Shown here: one piece after another, positions 1 to 9,515 of the stretch
Layout of the letters: each line of letters starts with the position of its first letter
How positions within the stretch are numbered: position 1 is the first letter of the stretch
Assembly (NCBI GenBank): GCA_948474755.1
Contig: CAOLHI010001839.1
Location: 124,001 to 188,000 of the forward strand
Source: Ctenosaura bakeri
Taxonomy: Eukaryota; Chordata; Lepidosauria; Squamata; Iguanidae
Reading direction: 5' to 3'
DNA: 64,000 bases
Made by a program: the position numbers and the translations under genes
Notes under the pieces: model-generated
Told to the model about the DNA's origin: nothing
What the model saw: only the letters and a program-made list of their open reading frames with translations
The model's database searches: none

Positions 1-536
1 AGTCACTCGTTTCATTTCTATTTTTGGAAAGTTATGGCTGACCATAGAATAGCAAAACAACAACAACATTTTATTATCTATCTTGCCTTTCCACCAAAGC
101 TGGGACTCGAGATGGCTAGCGTTATGGTTCAGTTTACTGGAAAGGTGAAAGATGTTTTGTTTTGAATGAATGAATGGTGTGCACTCCGATTTATTTATTT
201 TTTAAAAAAATTGGGCGCGTGTGAAATCAATCTCCCTTTATATTGGGACAATTGCCCTTGGCTTTAATGAGTTTGCCCCAGTGGAATAAATCTCTGCGAT
301 CGACCAGCTTCTGCAAACAATTTTGGCTGCCATCCTGCATGTCAGGTCCGTTGAACTCCCGGGACTTGCCTCTGAGTAGACATAAAGAACTGCGCTGCTG
401 GGTGAATCGCTAACTCTGAACCGGCTCCTAAACCTATTCACATCCTTTTCATTTCAGACATTACATTTTCTGCTGTGTTTTTAAAATCAGTGTGTACGCA
501 CTTTGCCAAATTTGCCTGCCGATTCTGGGTCTCTAA
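1..536. other. Unassigned single-copy-looking sequence
   Basis: No repeat family or exon recognised. CpG dinucleotides are more frequent than in most of the window. A 67-codon minus-strand open frame at 238-441 shows no recognisable domain and I do not call it a gene. Confidence 0.4.
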
Positions 537-673
537 GGCTATTTCCGCACTAAACTGTTATAGCGCTACTATTCCACTTGCAACATCCTATGGAATCCTG
601 GGGTTTGCAGTTTCGGGGGGGATGTTGCAAGTGGAATAAAAGCGCTATAACAGTCTAGTGCAGAAATGGCCTG
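537..673. mobile_element. Foldback element family A, short palindromic copy (A1)
   Basis: Begins GGCTATTTCCGCAC and ends GTGCAGAAATGGCC, so the ends are inverted repeats of the family A terminus. The arms pair almost completely around a tiny centre near 620. Both arms carry the private variant CTTGCAACATCC (most copies have CTTTCAACATCC). There is no coding capacity, so it is a MITE-like non-autonomous element. Flanking triplets TAA and TGA do not match exactly. Confidence 0.8.
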
Positions 674-849
674 AGAAACACCTCTTCTACGGTAGCCCAC
701 GAGTTGTGGAATACCCTCTCCCTTGAAAACCTGGTTGGCACCGACGGTGGCATCATCTCAGTGCCAAGTCAAACAGTGCCTTTTTATTAAAGCCTTCGCA
801 CCTTATCCAGGTTGCACAAAGGCACTAGTCTGGATTGGTTTAACTGACT

Positions 850-1020
850 TTAATTGTTTTTTTTTTATTATTTTTATTGATCAATAAAAACATAGCGATA
901 GTGTTAACATTCCTTCCACCACAAGAGAAAAAAGAATTATGCATTATTACATGCAACCAAAAGTCACTTGTTTCAATCTACATTTTAACCGATGTATTAT
1001 TTGCTTTGATTTTTTTTTAG
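850..1020 (-). mobile_element. Possible 3' end of a poly-A retroelement
   Basis: A T-rich start followed by ATTGATCAATAAAAACATAG looks like the reverse complement of a poly-A-tailed retroelement 3' end. It resembles in style the better-supported insertion at 30941-31271. No target duplication was found. Confidence 0.3.
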
Positions 1021-1094
1021 CCTTAGCCTTTTAAAAATACTGTTGTGATTTAGTGTTTTAAATTGATTTTATTTTAAGGTGTCCTGGGATCTTC

Positions 1095-1200
1095 GGATAG
1101 AGGGCGAGATTATTTTTAATTAATTAAGAAATAAAATAATTTGTTTAAAAATATATAAAATATTTAAAATATATATTTTTTAAATATATATATAAAATGA
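1095..1200. repeat. AT-rich low-complexity tract
   Basis: Almost pure A/T sequence with repeated ATATAT and TTTAAA motifs; no other signal seen. Confidence 0.7.
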
Positions 1201-1317
1201 ATTGGAGCCCCTTTGGAGGCACTCCTTCCAGACGCTAAAGCTGTGTCGGTCCGAGTTCAATCCCAAGATAGAAAAGGAGAAGGCAAGGGATTTTTTTTTG
1301 CCGAATGGGCGGGACTG

Positions 1318-1608
1318 TGGCCATTTCCGCACTAGACTGTTATAGCGCTATGATTCCACTTTCAACCTCCTATGGAATCCTGGGGTTTGCAGTTTCGGGA
1401 GGGGCCTTCATAGGAGGTTGAAAGTGGAATCATCACGCTATAAGAGTGTCGTGCGGTTATAGTGCGATGATTCCACTTTCAACATTTTAGGGAGGGGCAT
1501 TTTTAATTCTCAGCCTTTGGCCTTAGTAAACTACAAAGCTGCAAACCCCAGGATTCCATGGGATGTTGAAAGTGGAATAATAGCACTATAACAGTCTAGT
1601 GCGGAAAT
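1318..1608. mobile_element. Foldback family A, compound copy (A2)
   Basis: Two family A elements lie in direct succession. The first (about 1318-1460) is a short palindrome whose two arms share the private variants ATGATTCC and AACCTCC. The second lacks its left end, keeps the central core (a CAGCCTTTGGCCTTAGTAAAC-like segment) and ends GTGCGGAAATGGC at about 1605. This looks like one copy inserted into, or recombined with, another. Confidence 0.75.
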
Positions 1609-1811
1609 GGCTTTGAGAGAACTGATTGTAGGTCAAATGCGCAAAACAGGACCGTATTCCTTCATTTCAGTCAAAATTTCGTCTGAAGAAATCTCTCTGC
1701 TTTGCCTCTTTGTTTCGCGTTTTTTAAAAATAAATTACTGTGAAAATATGTTGCTTTCGGTGCGACAAACAAACAGGACTAATGTATACTTATCCTGCCT
1801 GCATGTGTATG

Positions 1812-2032
1812 TGGGTGCGCGCGTGTGTCTCCAAAAGTTTCGTGACAACTTAGGGGATGCCATGAATTTCCTAGGATTTTCATAGCCAAGGAAGGCTCAG
1901 AGATGGTTTTGCCAGTTCCTTCCTCTGAAATATAGTCCAGGGCACCTGGTACTCAGTGGCGGTCTCCCATTCAACCACTAACCAGAGCCAACTCTGCTTA
2001 CCTTCCAAGATCAGACGGGGTCTGGGTGCGTT
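1812..2032 (-). mobile_element. 5S rRNA-derived SINE (copy 1)
   Basis: Read on the minus strand, about 2030 to 1937 is recognisably 5S rRNA: CCGTCTGATCTTGG, then TCTGGTTAGT, then TGAATGGGAGACCGCC (the 5S box C region, GGTCTCCCATTCA at 1961-1973 on the plus strand), then GAGTACCAGGTGC. It continues into a SINE body (AGGAAGGAACTGGCAAAACC, TTCCTTGGCTATGAAAATCC) shared with the tRNA-headed SINEs, and ends in a CA/CG-rich tail near 1812. It is too diverged and too chimeric to be a functional 5S gene. Box A is degenerate. Confidence 0.85.
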
Positions 2033-2189
2033 ATAATTATTATAAGTAAAAATAATATATAATTTATTATATAAGATTGGGGGGGGGAACCAGATGGTGC
2101 AGGCAAGCCCATAAAGAAACAGCCCACTAAAATCCAACAGCAGGTAATTCAGACACATCCACGGCAACAAAGTCGAGCTCAACAAAGCC

Positions 2190-2240
2190 CAAATCAGGTC
2201 TCCTTGGGAGTAACTGAATTAAACGGGACTTGCTTCTGTG
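2190..2240. repeat. Short recurrent fragment (family L-like)
   Basis: Contains a CTCCTTGGGAGTAACTGAAT-like stretch followed by ACGGGACTTGCTTCTG, similar in style to repeats at 37862-37990 and 48225-48350. Only a fragment. Confidence 0.3.
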
Positions 2241-2439
2241 GAGAGGTATTCTGCTGCTAGCTTTCCCATGCTAAAATACACCCTGTCCGGTAGATGCTTT
2301 AGGGAAATCCAACGGTTTTTGCAAGCGGGGATCGGATTGCAAGACTTCCACGCACCACTTTATATATTGCTTCAGAGTTCCTCTTTGCTCGCTATTCTTT
2401 TTCCTAGTTTTCCAACTAATATATTTTTAATAAACAGGT

Positions 2440-2715
2440 TAAACACTCCTTGTCGTCCGACTTGTTAAAACCGAAGCGCCTGGGTCACAGGCACCCCCGT
2501 TTGGGACAGTGCGGTGTGTCCTTGTGTTCTTTTTTTTCCCATTCGTTATTCTCTTTTTTTTCTGTAGGGACGATCAAAACGAGGGATGATCTAATCCGGA
2601 CTTCAGCCAAAACGAGACCAGGAGTAGCTCCTACCCGGTTCATCGTTCCAACCGGGAAACATCTCTGCATATTAATTCGAGTTCACCATTCGAAGCGCCT
2701 TCGCATCAAGCAAAG
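2440..2715. promoter_or_regulatory. CpG-dense segment, possible CpG-island remnant
   Basis: About 20 CpG dinucleotides occur in about 270 bp, far above the rest of the window. A long pyrimidine run ending TTTCTGTAG at about 2568 resembles a 3' splice acceptor, but no downstream reading frame matches a known protein. It could be a weak CpG island, an unmethylated regulatory region, or young sequence that has not yet lost CpGs. Confidence 0.25.
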
Positions 2716-2914
2716 GACATTTCCACACTACAGTGTTAAACTGCTGCTATTCCACTTTCAACCCCCTGTGGAATTCTGGGGCTTGTAGTTTACCGAGACC
2801 AAAGAGCTCTTAGGCTGAGAATTCGAAGTGCCCTTCCCTAAACTACAAACCCCAGAATTCCATAGCAAGTTAATAGCGGAATAACAGCACTTTAACACTG
2901 TAGTGCGGAAATGA
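2715..2914 (+). mobile_element. Foldback family A, full-length copy (A3)
   Basis: About 200 bp, ACATTTCCACACTACAGTGT at the left and AGTGCGGAAATG at the right, with the central core containing CCAAAGAGCTCTTAGGCTGA. Left and right arms differ from each other, as in other full-length copies. The flanks AGCAAAGGA and AGCAAGGA are similar but not identical, so no firm target duplication can be assigned. Confidence 0.8.
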
Positions 2915-2949
2915 GCAAGGAGAGGGACATGGGCAAACGCCTTGGTCCA

Positions 2950-3140
2950 GAGCCAGGATGGGGGAGCGGTTTGACTAGGACATGGGAGACCAGGGTTCGA
3001 ATCCCGGCTCAGCCCCGGAACGCCACCGCCTGTCGGTTCGGCGAGTCACACTCTCTCAGCCTCCGAGGAAGGCAAAGGCGAAGCCCCTCTGAACGAATCT
3101 TGCCAGGCAGAAATCTTCCTCAAAGCTTTCCAGGCGCACA
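2950..3140 (+). mobile_element. tRNA-derived SINE, type 1 (copy B1)
   Basis: The head has an intact RNA polymerase III B box, GGTTCGAATCC at 2994-3004, preceded by GACTAGGACATGGGAGACCA. The body holds the family motif GTCACACTCTCTCAGCCTCC and GAATCTTGCCAGGC. The copy still has many CpGs, so it may be younger or lie in less methylated DNA. The (CAA)n tail is missing, cut off near family A copy A4. Confidence 0.85.
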
Positions 3141-3142
3141 AT

Positions 3143-3254
3143 GGCCATTTCCGCACGAGACTTTGAGGCCCCTCCCTAAACTGCAAAGCCCAGGATTCCA
3201 TAGGATGTTGAAAGTGGAATAATAGCGCTATAACAGTCCAGTGCGGAAATGGCC
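3143..3254 (+). mobile_element. Foldback family A, arm-deleted copy (A4)
   Basis: Starts GGCCATTTCCGCAC and ends GTGCGGAAATGGCC, but the left arm stops after about 20 bp and joins directly to GAGGCCCCTCCCTAAACTGC of the right arm. It is an internal deletion derivative with intact termini. Confidence 0.8.
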
Positions 3255-3479
3255 CATAGCAACAACTAGTCGGGCTTGATCTTCAGCGCCCCGAAAGGAG
3301 GTGGAGGAGAGGGCACCACGGGGAAGATGCCAGCCTGCCAAACTCGGCTCTGCAACAACCACAGAAACAAAGAAAGGTCCCGATCCTCCGGGAAGGGCTC
3401 CACCGCCGGTGGCGCTGAAAGGAAGGGAGAGGCTCTTCACAAAACTCTCCTTGGGTTCCTCCTTGGGACGGTTCCGTGG

Positions 3480-3690
3480 TCTCAGTGTTGGACCAGGACT
3501 CCAGAAGACCAAGGGTGGAAGCCCCGCTCGGCCGTGGAAACCCACGGGGTGACTTTGGGGAGGTCACACTCTCTCAGACTCAGGGGGAGGCACTGCCAGA
3601 CCTTCTCTGAAAATACCTTGCCAAGGAAAAAAATCGTAAGAGAGGGCGGGCATAAATCAGAGTCCACCTGAAGGCACATAATAACAAAAT
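3480..3690 (+). mobile_element. tRNA-derived SINE, type 1 (copy B2)
   Basis: The head GTTGGACCAGGACTCCAGAA, the body GTCACACTCTCTCAGACTCA and the end CCACCTGAAGGCACATAATA follow the type 1 order. The B box is mutated (GGGTGGAAGCCCC). The first bases of the head are missing. Confidence 0.8.
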
Positions 3691-4060
3691 ACTGTGGAAT
3701 CCGAGGCACTATAAGGGACAATCAGGAAGTATATTTTTTTGGGGGGGGAGTCAAGGATCAAGGGTAGGTAGCTGGAGTACATTTCAAGCAGACCCTTAAA
3801 CACAGTTTACACACTTCCTGCCCCCCCCCATTCATTTATAAATAAACTTTTGAAAGAAAAAGGAGATGAGGGACAGAAGACACATTATCCTCCAGAAGTT
3901 AATGGAACTGTAAGCAGATTTTCATAGCATCCTTTAAAATTATATATATGTGTGTGTGTGTGCATGTGCACTATTATTAACATTTATTTAGTTTTCTAAT
4001 TGCTTTTTGTTAGCCCTAACCAGTGCCTTTTTTTTTTGCAGAATTTACACAAAAGTAGAC
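3690..4060. other. Spacer with T/G runs and a short (TG)n
   Basis: Contains a T-run/G-run at 3735-3750 and a TG-rich stretch around 3948-3970. Nothing else recognised. Confidence 0.4.
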
Positions 4061-4064
4061 CCAC

Positions 4065-4300
4065 CAGGTGGACCAGCTGTGGTTTGCAGGTTGGGCTAGG
4101 ACTCTGGACTCCAGAGTTCAAATCCCCCTTGGCTGTAGAAAGCAGAGGGAGTGACTTAGGGGAGGTCACACTGTCTCAGCCTCAGAGGAAGACAAAGGCA
4201 AACCTTCTCTGAACAATTCTTGCTAAGGAAACCCCATGATACCTTTCCCTTATGGTCCCCATAAGTCCAGAATGACTTGAAGACACACAGACTCATCACA
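4065..4300 (+). mobile_element. tRNA-derived SINE, type 1 (copy B3)
   Basis: The head reads GGGCTAGGACTCTGGACTCC followed by B box GTTCAAATCCC. The body has GAGGTCACACTGTCTCAGCC and CAGAGGAAGACAAAGGCAAA, and the 3' end AATGACTTGAAGACACACAG. Nearly full length. Confidence 0.88.
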
Positions 4301-5400
4301 TAATCCGTCTAGGACATTGTCCCTTGCAAGATCCTACAGTTTCATCCATGTGCAATTTAATCCTGTAGACAAAAACCATTAGGAATCCATTGACTTTTGT
4401 TGTTGCTGATATTTATCCACTATTATTTTCAAAATCTCATCTTCTTTTCAAACAAAACCTGATTCAAGGAAGAAGATTTAGATACTCTTCTTTGGATGCC
4501 ATACACAGAAATCTGCTTACGGAGATTATAGTACAGAGAGAGAAGAGAGGACTCTCTGAAGAAGAAAAGTATGCTAAAAATAACATCATGTCAGCTTTTT
4601 AAATTTTAGTCCAGCATATTTGTGAAATGTACAGAATACACATGAGAACATTTCAAAACTGTAATTCATATTATTTGAAGCATAGTGTCTCTTGCCTATT
4701 TCTATGATAGTCAATGTAAGCAGTTTAGTTTTCAGCAAAAGTAAAAGACAGTAAGGCTGCCCCTCACTTTTCCTATCTATATATAATATAAAGACAAAAA
4801 AAGAATCCTTTAGCCCTGTGAGTCTAAGAAAAAGATTCCTTTACATCTTTTTACAGTGTGACAGACTAACACGGTTGTGTCTTTGAATGTTACTTTTCAA
4901 ATATATGTATAAAGTTAGCTTTGATCCTGTAGTATATTGATATAACCTGTTTTTGGACAACATTCAGACAATCTAGGCATTGTTGGAAATCTCCAATATC
5001 TTGCATGACATTCCAGTACCTTGCATAATATACCCATTCAGCTACAATTAGATATGACACTTGATATGCCAAAGAAACATCCTTTGTAAAAGTTCATTTA
5101 AGATCTTTAAAAGAAAAAAAAGCTTTATTTTTTTTTTTAAAAAAATTGATACCTTGTCAATATGTATGGGAATCTTTCTCCAATACTTTGTAATTTACAT
5201 ATATTTTGAACATCTACCACACATGCAAAACAAACAAACAAAACAGCAATGCAAATCTTTGAACTGGAGGAGGGTGGAAGCAAAGGGATCTGTTTCCCTA
5301 ACTTTGCAACAGCTCTGCTTTAGCTACTTAGAAAGGAGAAACAAAGGTGGAGAGAGGAAATGTGGCAACATCTTTAAACTTAGCTGTTTTGTTTTTCTTT
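4301..5400. other. AT-rich spacer
   Basis: No exon recognised. 4850-4890 holds CAGACTAACACGG, a motif that recurs in old reptilian interspersed repeats. The rest shows A/T runs only. Confidence 0.35.
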
Positions 5401-5407
5401 TAAATTT

Positions 5408-5550
5408 TTGCATGAGCTTCCACAGATATAAATCCACTTGTGCAGGAACAGCATGGAGTGGTTTAACTGCATCCAAAGAACTGGATTTATATCCATGAAA
5501 GCTCATGGGGAAAAAAAAAAACTATTAGTCCTAAAGGTGCCACCACATTT
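5408..5550 (+). repeat. Old interspersed repeat with internal inverted repeat
   Basis: CATGAGCTTCCACAGATATA at about 5411 pairs with TATATCCATGAAAGCTCATG at about 5487-5506, and TTAGTCCTAAAGGTGCCACC follows. The arrangement matches a repeat I recall as common in reptile genomes, whose class I cannot name with confidence. Confidence 0.45.
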
Positions 5551-5580
5551 CTTCCTTCCTTCCTTCCTTCCTTCCTCCTT
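5547..5580. repeat. (TTCC)n microsatellite
   Basis: Six to seven tandem CTTC units. Confidence 0.9.
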
Positions 5581-6046
5581 TTATCATGCAAGACACTAAC
5601 ACCGCTAATTTTTTGAAAACTTCCTTTAGCTGCTTTTTTCTCAGAAAACTCAAAAGGGAGGCTTCCATGGTGGAATGTAGAAAGAGTTAGGAAATAAAGC
5701 TTTTTAATTACTTTAAGACATGTCCAGAGTTGGGAGAAATTATTTCTTTAGACTACAACTCTTGGAACTGAAGTCCCCTGAAGTAACTGCTCCAAGGTCT
5801 TGACATAGAATGGGCAGTGGAGAAACTGAGTAGGCATTTGCTCTGGATGTGGAGTGGGCAGTTCCCATTCGGACAGAAGTGATTCCTATCAGGGAACCAA
5901 CCAGGGACAGCAGAAGTGACCAGGAGGGTGTGTTCACTCAGTGATTGAATGTCTACTCCTGCCTTAAGTGGTTTCTCTATTATTGCTCCTATAATTCAAA
6001 CACTGAACTACGGTATGTGTCTTTGCATCCTGTATGAGAACAATAA

Positions 6047-6545
6047 GCCTAAATACCTAAAGGCAATGGATCCCGTCTGATCTTGGGAGCTAAGCAGGGT
6101 CCAGTGGCAGAGCTTAGCATGAGCGGGGTAGGGGTGGGGACAGAGGGGTGGGGTGTGGCTATGGACTGTGTGAGCTGCACATGTGGGTGGAGAGATGGCA
6201 CCTATGGGTGGGGTTAAAGTGCATGTGGGTGGAGTGACAGCACATATGGGTGGGGCTATAGCACACAAGGGGGCAAGCAAGGAGTGGCATTGCCCCCAAA
6301 AAGTGCCGCCCATGATGCACCACCCCCATCATCTCCCCCCCCGTCCCTATGCCAGTGGCAGGGTCAACCCTGGTTAGTGTTTGGATGGGAGACTTTGAAT
6401 GAATACCAGGTGCTGTAGGCTATATTTCAGAGGAAGGACATTCCAAAAACACCTCTGAGTATTCCTTGCCTAAGAAAATCCTGTTAAATTCATGAAGGTC
6501 ACCATAAATAGACAGATGACTTGAAGGCAGGCAGGCCAGCACAAG
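6047..6545 (+). mobile_element. 5S rRNA-derived SINE (copy 2), split by a hAT-like insertion
   Basis: The 5S-like head is TCCCGTCTGATCTTGGGAGC then TAAGCAGGGTC (to 6101). It resumes at 6366 with AACCCTGGTTAGTGTTTGGA, TGGGAGAC and ATACCAGGTGCTGTAGGC. The SINE body follows (AGAGGAAGGACATTCCAAAA, CTTGCCTAAGAAAATCC, GATGACTTGAAGGCAGGC), then a CA-rich tail. Removing 6102-6365 restores a continuous 5S-type head. Box C (TTGGATGGGAGAC, 6381-6393) is well preserved. Confidence 0.9.
6102..6357. mobile_element. hAT-like element with 8-bp target duplication
   Basis: 256 bp, inserted in the 5S-SINE. GCAGGGTC occurs at 6094-6101 and again at 6358-6365, a perfect 8-bp direct repeat as expected of hAT transposons. 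The ends are imperfect inverted repeats: CAGTGGCAGAG at the left, and CACTGGCATAG reading inward from the right. The interior has loose tandem units around ATGGGTGGGG and no transposase, so it is non-autonomous. Confidence 0.85.
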
Positions 6546-6548
6546 CCC

Positions 6549-6575
6549 ACACACACACACACATACACACACATG
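6549..6575. repeat. (CA)n tail of 5S-SINE
   Basis: CA dinucleotide run with interspersed TA; continuous with the SINE 3' end. Confidence 0.85.
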
Positions 6576-6899
6576 AAGATGACCATACAACCATTGCTTC
6601 AGGTTATTCTTGGATTATCTCTGGCCATAAATTTCCTGGTTGGCAGAAGAGTGTCCAGAAGAGTTTACAGATTCACCTTACTGACCTGCCACAAGTGTTG
6701 CTGAAGTCGTGTTCACAAAGTGATTTGAAAACTTTGCATTATGCAGATGACATATATGGTTTCCACAACTCACTGCGTTTTATCGCTGGATCCTGTTCTT
6801 ACTGACATCACTGAAGCCATGAAAAAAAGGGACTGATAAAAAGCAGGAGGATTTTGGCCATAGAGAAAGCCTAGAAGAAATCTGAGAGCATAGACAAAG

Positions 6900-7020
6900 A
6901 TTAGGGAAGTTACTTTTGAGGCTTACAGCTCCCAGAACCCCCCAGCCAGCACTCGGAGTGGCAGGGAGAATTGTAGGAGTTACAATCCAGAAAAAAAATC
7001 TGGGGGGTGTAGTCCATTGC
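6900..7020. mobile_element. Foldback family G (copy G1)
   Basis: Contains GTTACTTTTGAGGCTTACAG, CTCCCAGAACCCCCCAGCC and a partly inverted second half GGGGTGTAGTCC. Family G is defined by CTCCCAGAATCCC-type arms that occur about ten times in the window. Confidence 0.55.
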
Positions 7021-7775
7021 TTTCTTTTTTGCACTACAGTAGCTGTGATTCCTTCCACAGGTTCTGAGTTATCAAAAAAAGACATTTCCATGAGTTTCCC
7101 TGAAAAAAATCCTACAGCATGCAGTACATGAGGAATATTGGGGGTGAGCCAAGGGAACAGCATGACTTTAAGAAAGCCACCAGCATCTGTCTTGGTAGAA
7201 AATTAAGCCTTTAGATAGCGATCTAGTGCTAATATGTATTTTCATCTTTAATCCCTCTGCTTCCTACAATTGGTTTGAAATGTGCCTGAGCGGGACAGGA
7301 TGGGAAGTGAGAAACTGGGGAACAACAGGTATGGGGATACCTAGGGATCTATGCTTAATGTTCTCCAGAAGGTTCCAGGAAAACACTTCAATTTTAAGTT
7401 TGGTGGAGGCTGATTTTTTTTTTTTTTAAAGAAAACCCTGTGTAATAATATGGTTTATATTGCATGAAACACACCCTGGCTGTCAATCAAAACCAGCCCA
7501 CTTTGGTCAAGAAGAATCAGGGGTTTTGTTTCTAAAACAGTAATGAAGAGGCTTGAATGGCAAACATCTGCTATAGAGGCTCAAAACTCGCCCTACAGCT
7601 GCTGAAATCACCAAAGGCTGCCTTGTCTGGTTAAACCTATTCCAACATTTCTCCCTAGGAACATGAGATGTGGGGATGGAGAGCAAGCAAAGGATAAAGA
7701 AAGTGTCTCTTTAGGGAAGGAAGGTGGCAAAAACGTCTTTCATTGAGGTGGTTGGAGCGAAGGGCCAGCAGCATG
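7021..7775. other. Unassigned spacer
   Basis: No coding or repeat signal beyond a T-run at 7412-7428. Confidence 0.4.
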
Positions 7776-7778
7776 CCG

Positions 7779-7863
7779 GCCCCTTCCTAAACTGCAAACC
7801 CCAGGATTCCATAGGATGTTGAAAGTGGAATAATTGCGCTATAAGAGTGTAGTGCGGAAATGC
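7779..7863 (+). mobile_element. Foldback family A, half copy (A5)
   Basis: Starts at the palindrome centre (CCGGCCCCTTCC), continues through one arm and ends GTGCGGAAATG. Exactly one arm is present. Confidence 0.8.
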
Positions 7864-8019
7864 CCAAGTGAAGTAGATAACATTGACCTGTCCCCAGTAA
7901 TGAGGCAGAGCTTTGCAAGTTCATTGTTGTGGATGCAATTCTCAGAATCTTCTGACCAGGGTTCTGAGGGTTGTAGTCCACAAGGGAACTTTTGTCCATA
8001 GGTAGAGCTCAGAAGAGTA

Positions 8020-8135
8020 TAGAGATTATAGGCAGAATTTTGAGGAGTTACTTTTCTGAACCACAGCTCCCAGAATCCCTTAGCGAGGGCAATTCTCGGA
8101 AAAAACTGACATTTCCAAGTTGTGTCAAAGGAAAA
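8020..8135. mobile_element. Foldback family G (copy G2)
   Basis: GAGGAGTTACTTTTCTGAAC, CACAGCTCCCAGAATCCC and an AATTCTCGG second arm followed by TTTCCAAGTTGTG. Confidence 0.5.
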
Positions 8136-8174
8136 AAAAAACAGGTTTAAAACCTTTTAGTTTGGCAAAAAATA

Positions 8175-8450
8175 TTAACAAGGAGAAACAGATGAGCTAA
8201 GCGAGGTTGCAGCAGTTTGCTTTTGCCTGAGGCTTGTGGGAAAGATCTTGCCCTCCTGTTCTCTCACCCCACTGAGTTTAACTGAGTGTGAAGTGCATCA
8301 AATGAAGTAAGCTGAGGACAAAGGGACAAAGTGGGAGGAAGAGAAGGAAAGGGGGTCATTTTAAAGCAGATGAAAAAGTGAGATACCAGGATTAATCAGG
8401 ACCATCCCTTCCAAACTGGGACAGTTTGAGGCTATGTATAAATAGCTTAT
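8175..8450 (-). mobile_element. Interspersed repeat family D (copy D1)
   Basis: The reverse complement matches 12128-12520 and 30105-30485 in order: an AAACTGTCCCAGTTTGGAAG-type start, CAGCTTACTTCATTTG, and AAGCAAACTGCTGCAACC. One end is truncated near 8180. Complete copies have CCTCCAAC/GTTGGAGG termini, suggesting a DNA transposon. Confidence 0.7.
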
Positions 8451-8959
8451 ACCCCATTGATTTCAGTGGGTCTGCTATGTCTAGTTCCAACCCTCTGATC
8501 CTCCCAAACTCCACCCAGCCTGAGGATATTGGAAATAACTTTGGACTGCCTTTGCCTTGGTCTAACTCTATACTGGCTTTGCAGTTGCATCCCTTACCTG
8601 GTGAGGTTTGGAGCTGAAGTATCCCCTCTCATTTTGCCACTTCTATGCCCCTCCTCCCTGTTACTGACTCTTCTTCCAGTAGTTTCCAGCCAGAAAAACA
8701 ATAGTGGATTGGTCTTTTCTTTTTTAAAAATGCTCTTTCATTTTTTAAATTTTTTTTTAAAAGTGTTTTATATATGATTCTCTTTAATTTGTTTTCTACC
8801 TATGTTTTTCCACTATGCATGGTGCATATAAGAGTTTAATCACAGATCCAAGAGATGCATTGAATCAGTTGCTGGATGCTAGGTCTGTGTACATCTCATT
8901 GATGAAATGAGTTTATTGTTGACACTAGCAATTGGATTTAGGCTAAGGTTCTCACGCTG

Positions 8960-9060
8960 TTTCCAACACCCTGAGACTTTGTCTCTTCTCTATATTCTTT
9001 CCATTGGGTGTTGCCAGTCATCATTGCTTTTTAATTAATGCTAAGTCTCAGGGTGTTGAG
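8960..9060. repeat. Perfect 16-bp hairpin
   Basis: CAACACCCTGAGACTT at 8964-8979 is the exact reverse complement of AAGTCTCAGGGTGTTG at 9043-9058, with a 63-nt loop that itself contains GGGTGTTG. TTTTGAGACTTTGG follows at 9109-9122. No family recognised. Confidence 0.85.
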
Positions 9061-9120
9061 AAAGCTTAATTATTTTGGGCTCATTGGAAAAAGATTTTTT
9101 TTCCAGTGTTTTGAGACTTT

Positions 9121-9318
9121 GGCCATTTCCACCCTACACTGTTATAGTGCTATTATTATTCCACTTTCAACATCCTGTAGAATTCTACAGTTTGTAGTTT
9201 CTTGAGGCCAAAGAGCTCTCTGGCTGAGAATTCTTAAATGTCCCTCCCTAAACTGCAAACTGCAGAATTCCATAGAATGTTGAAAGTGGAATAATAGCAC
9301 TATAACAGTGTAGTGCAG
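9121..9318 (+). mobile_element. Foldback family A, full-length copy (A6)
   Basis: Starts GGCCATTTCCACCCTACACT, has core GAGGCCAAAGAGCTCTCTGG and ends AGTGTAGTGCAG; the right terminus is damaged. CAGTTTG replaces the usual GGGGTTTG in both arms. Confidence 0.85.
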
Positions 9319-9389
9319 CCTCTCTATATCCCTTAGCATGAATTAAGCCAGAAATGCTAGGCTCCAGCAAGGGAGCTATATCATGGGGT

Positions 9390-9515
9390 GAAAATCATGA
9401 AGCCCTCCAGATACCATTGGACAGCAGCTGCTAACGTGGTTTGTGACCAACTGTCCTGGCTTGGACTGCTAGGAGTTGTATTGAATAACATCTGGAAAAT
9501 CCCATGATTCCAACA
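9390..9515. mobile_element. Foldback family H (copy H1)
   Basis: CCCTCCAGATACCATTGGAC and, inverted, CTAGGAGTTGTATTGAATAA then CATCTGG: the arms of a MITE-like element of the CCAGATGTTGGACTACAACT type. Confidence 0.5.

Noticed and set aside
2450..2788. 112-codon frame after a splice-acceptor-like TTTCTGTAG
   Set aside because: No protein family recognised and the frame runs into family A copy A3.
2950..3010. tRNA gene
   Set aside because: The B box is intact but there is no cloverleaf and a SINE body follows; true of all SINE heads here.
6047..6420. 5S rRNA gene
   Set aside because: Interrupted by a transposon, diverged, and fused to a SINE body; likewise the copy at 1937-2030.
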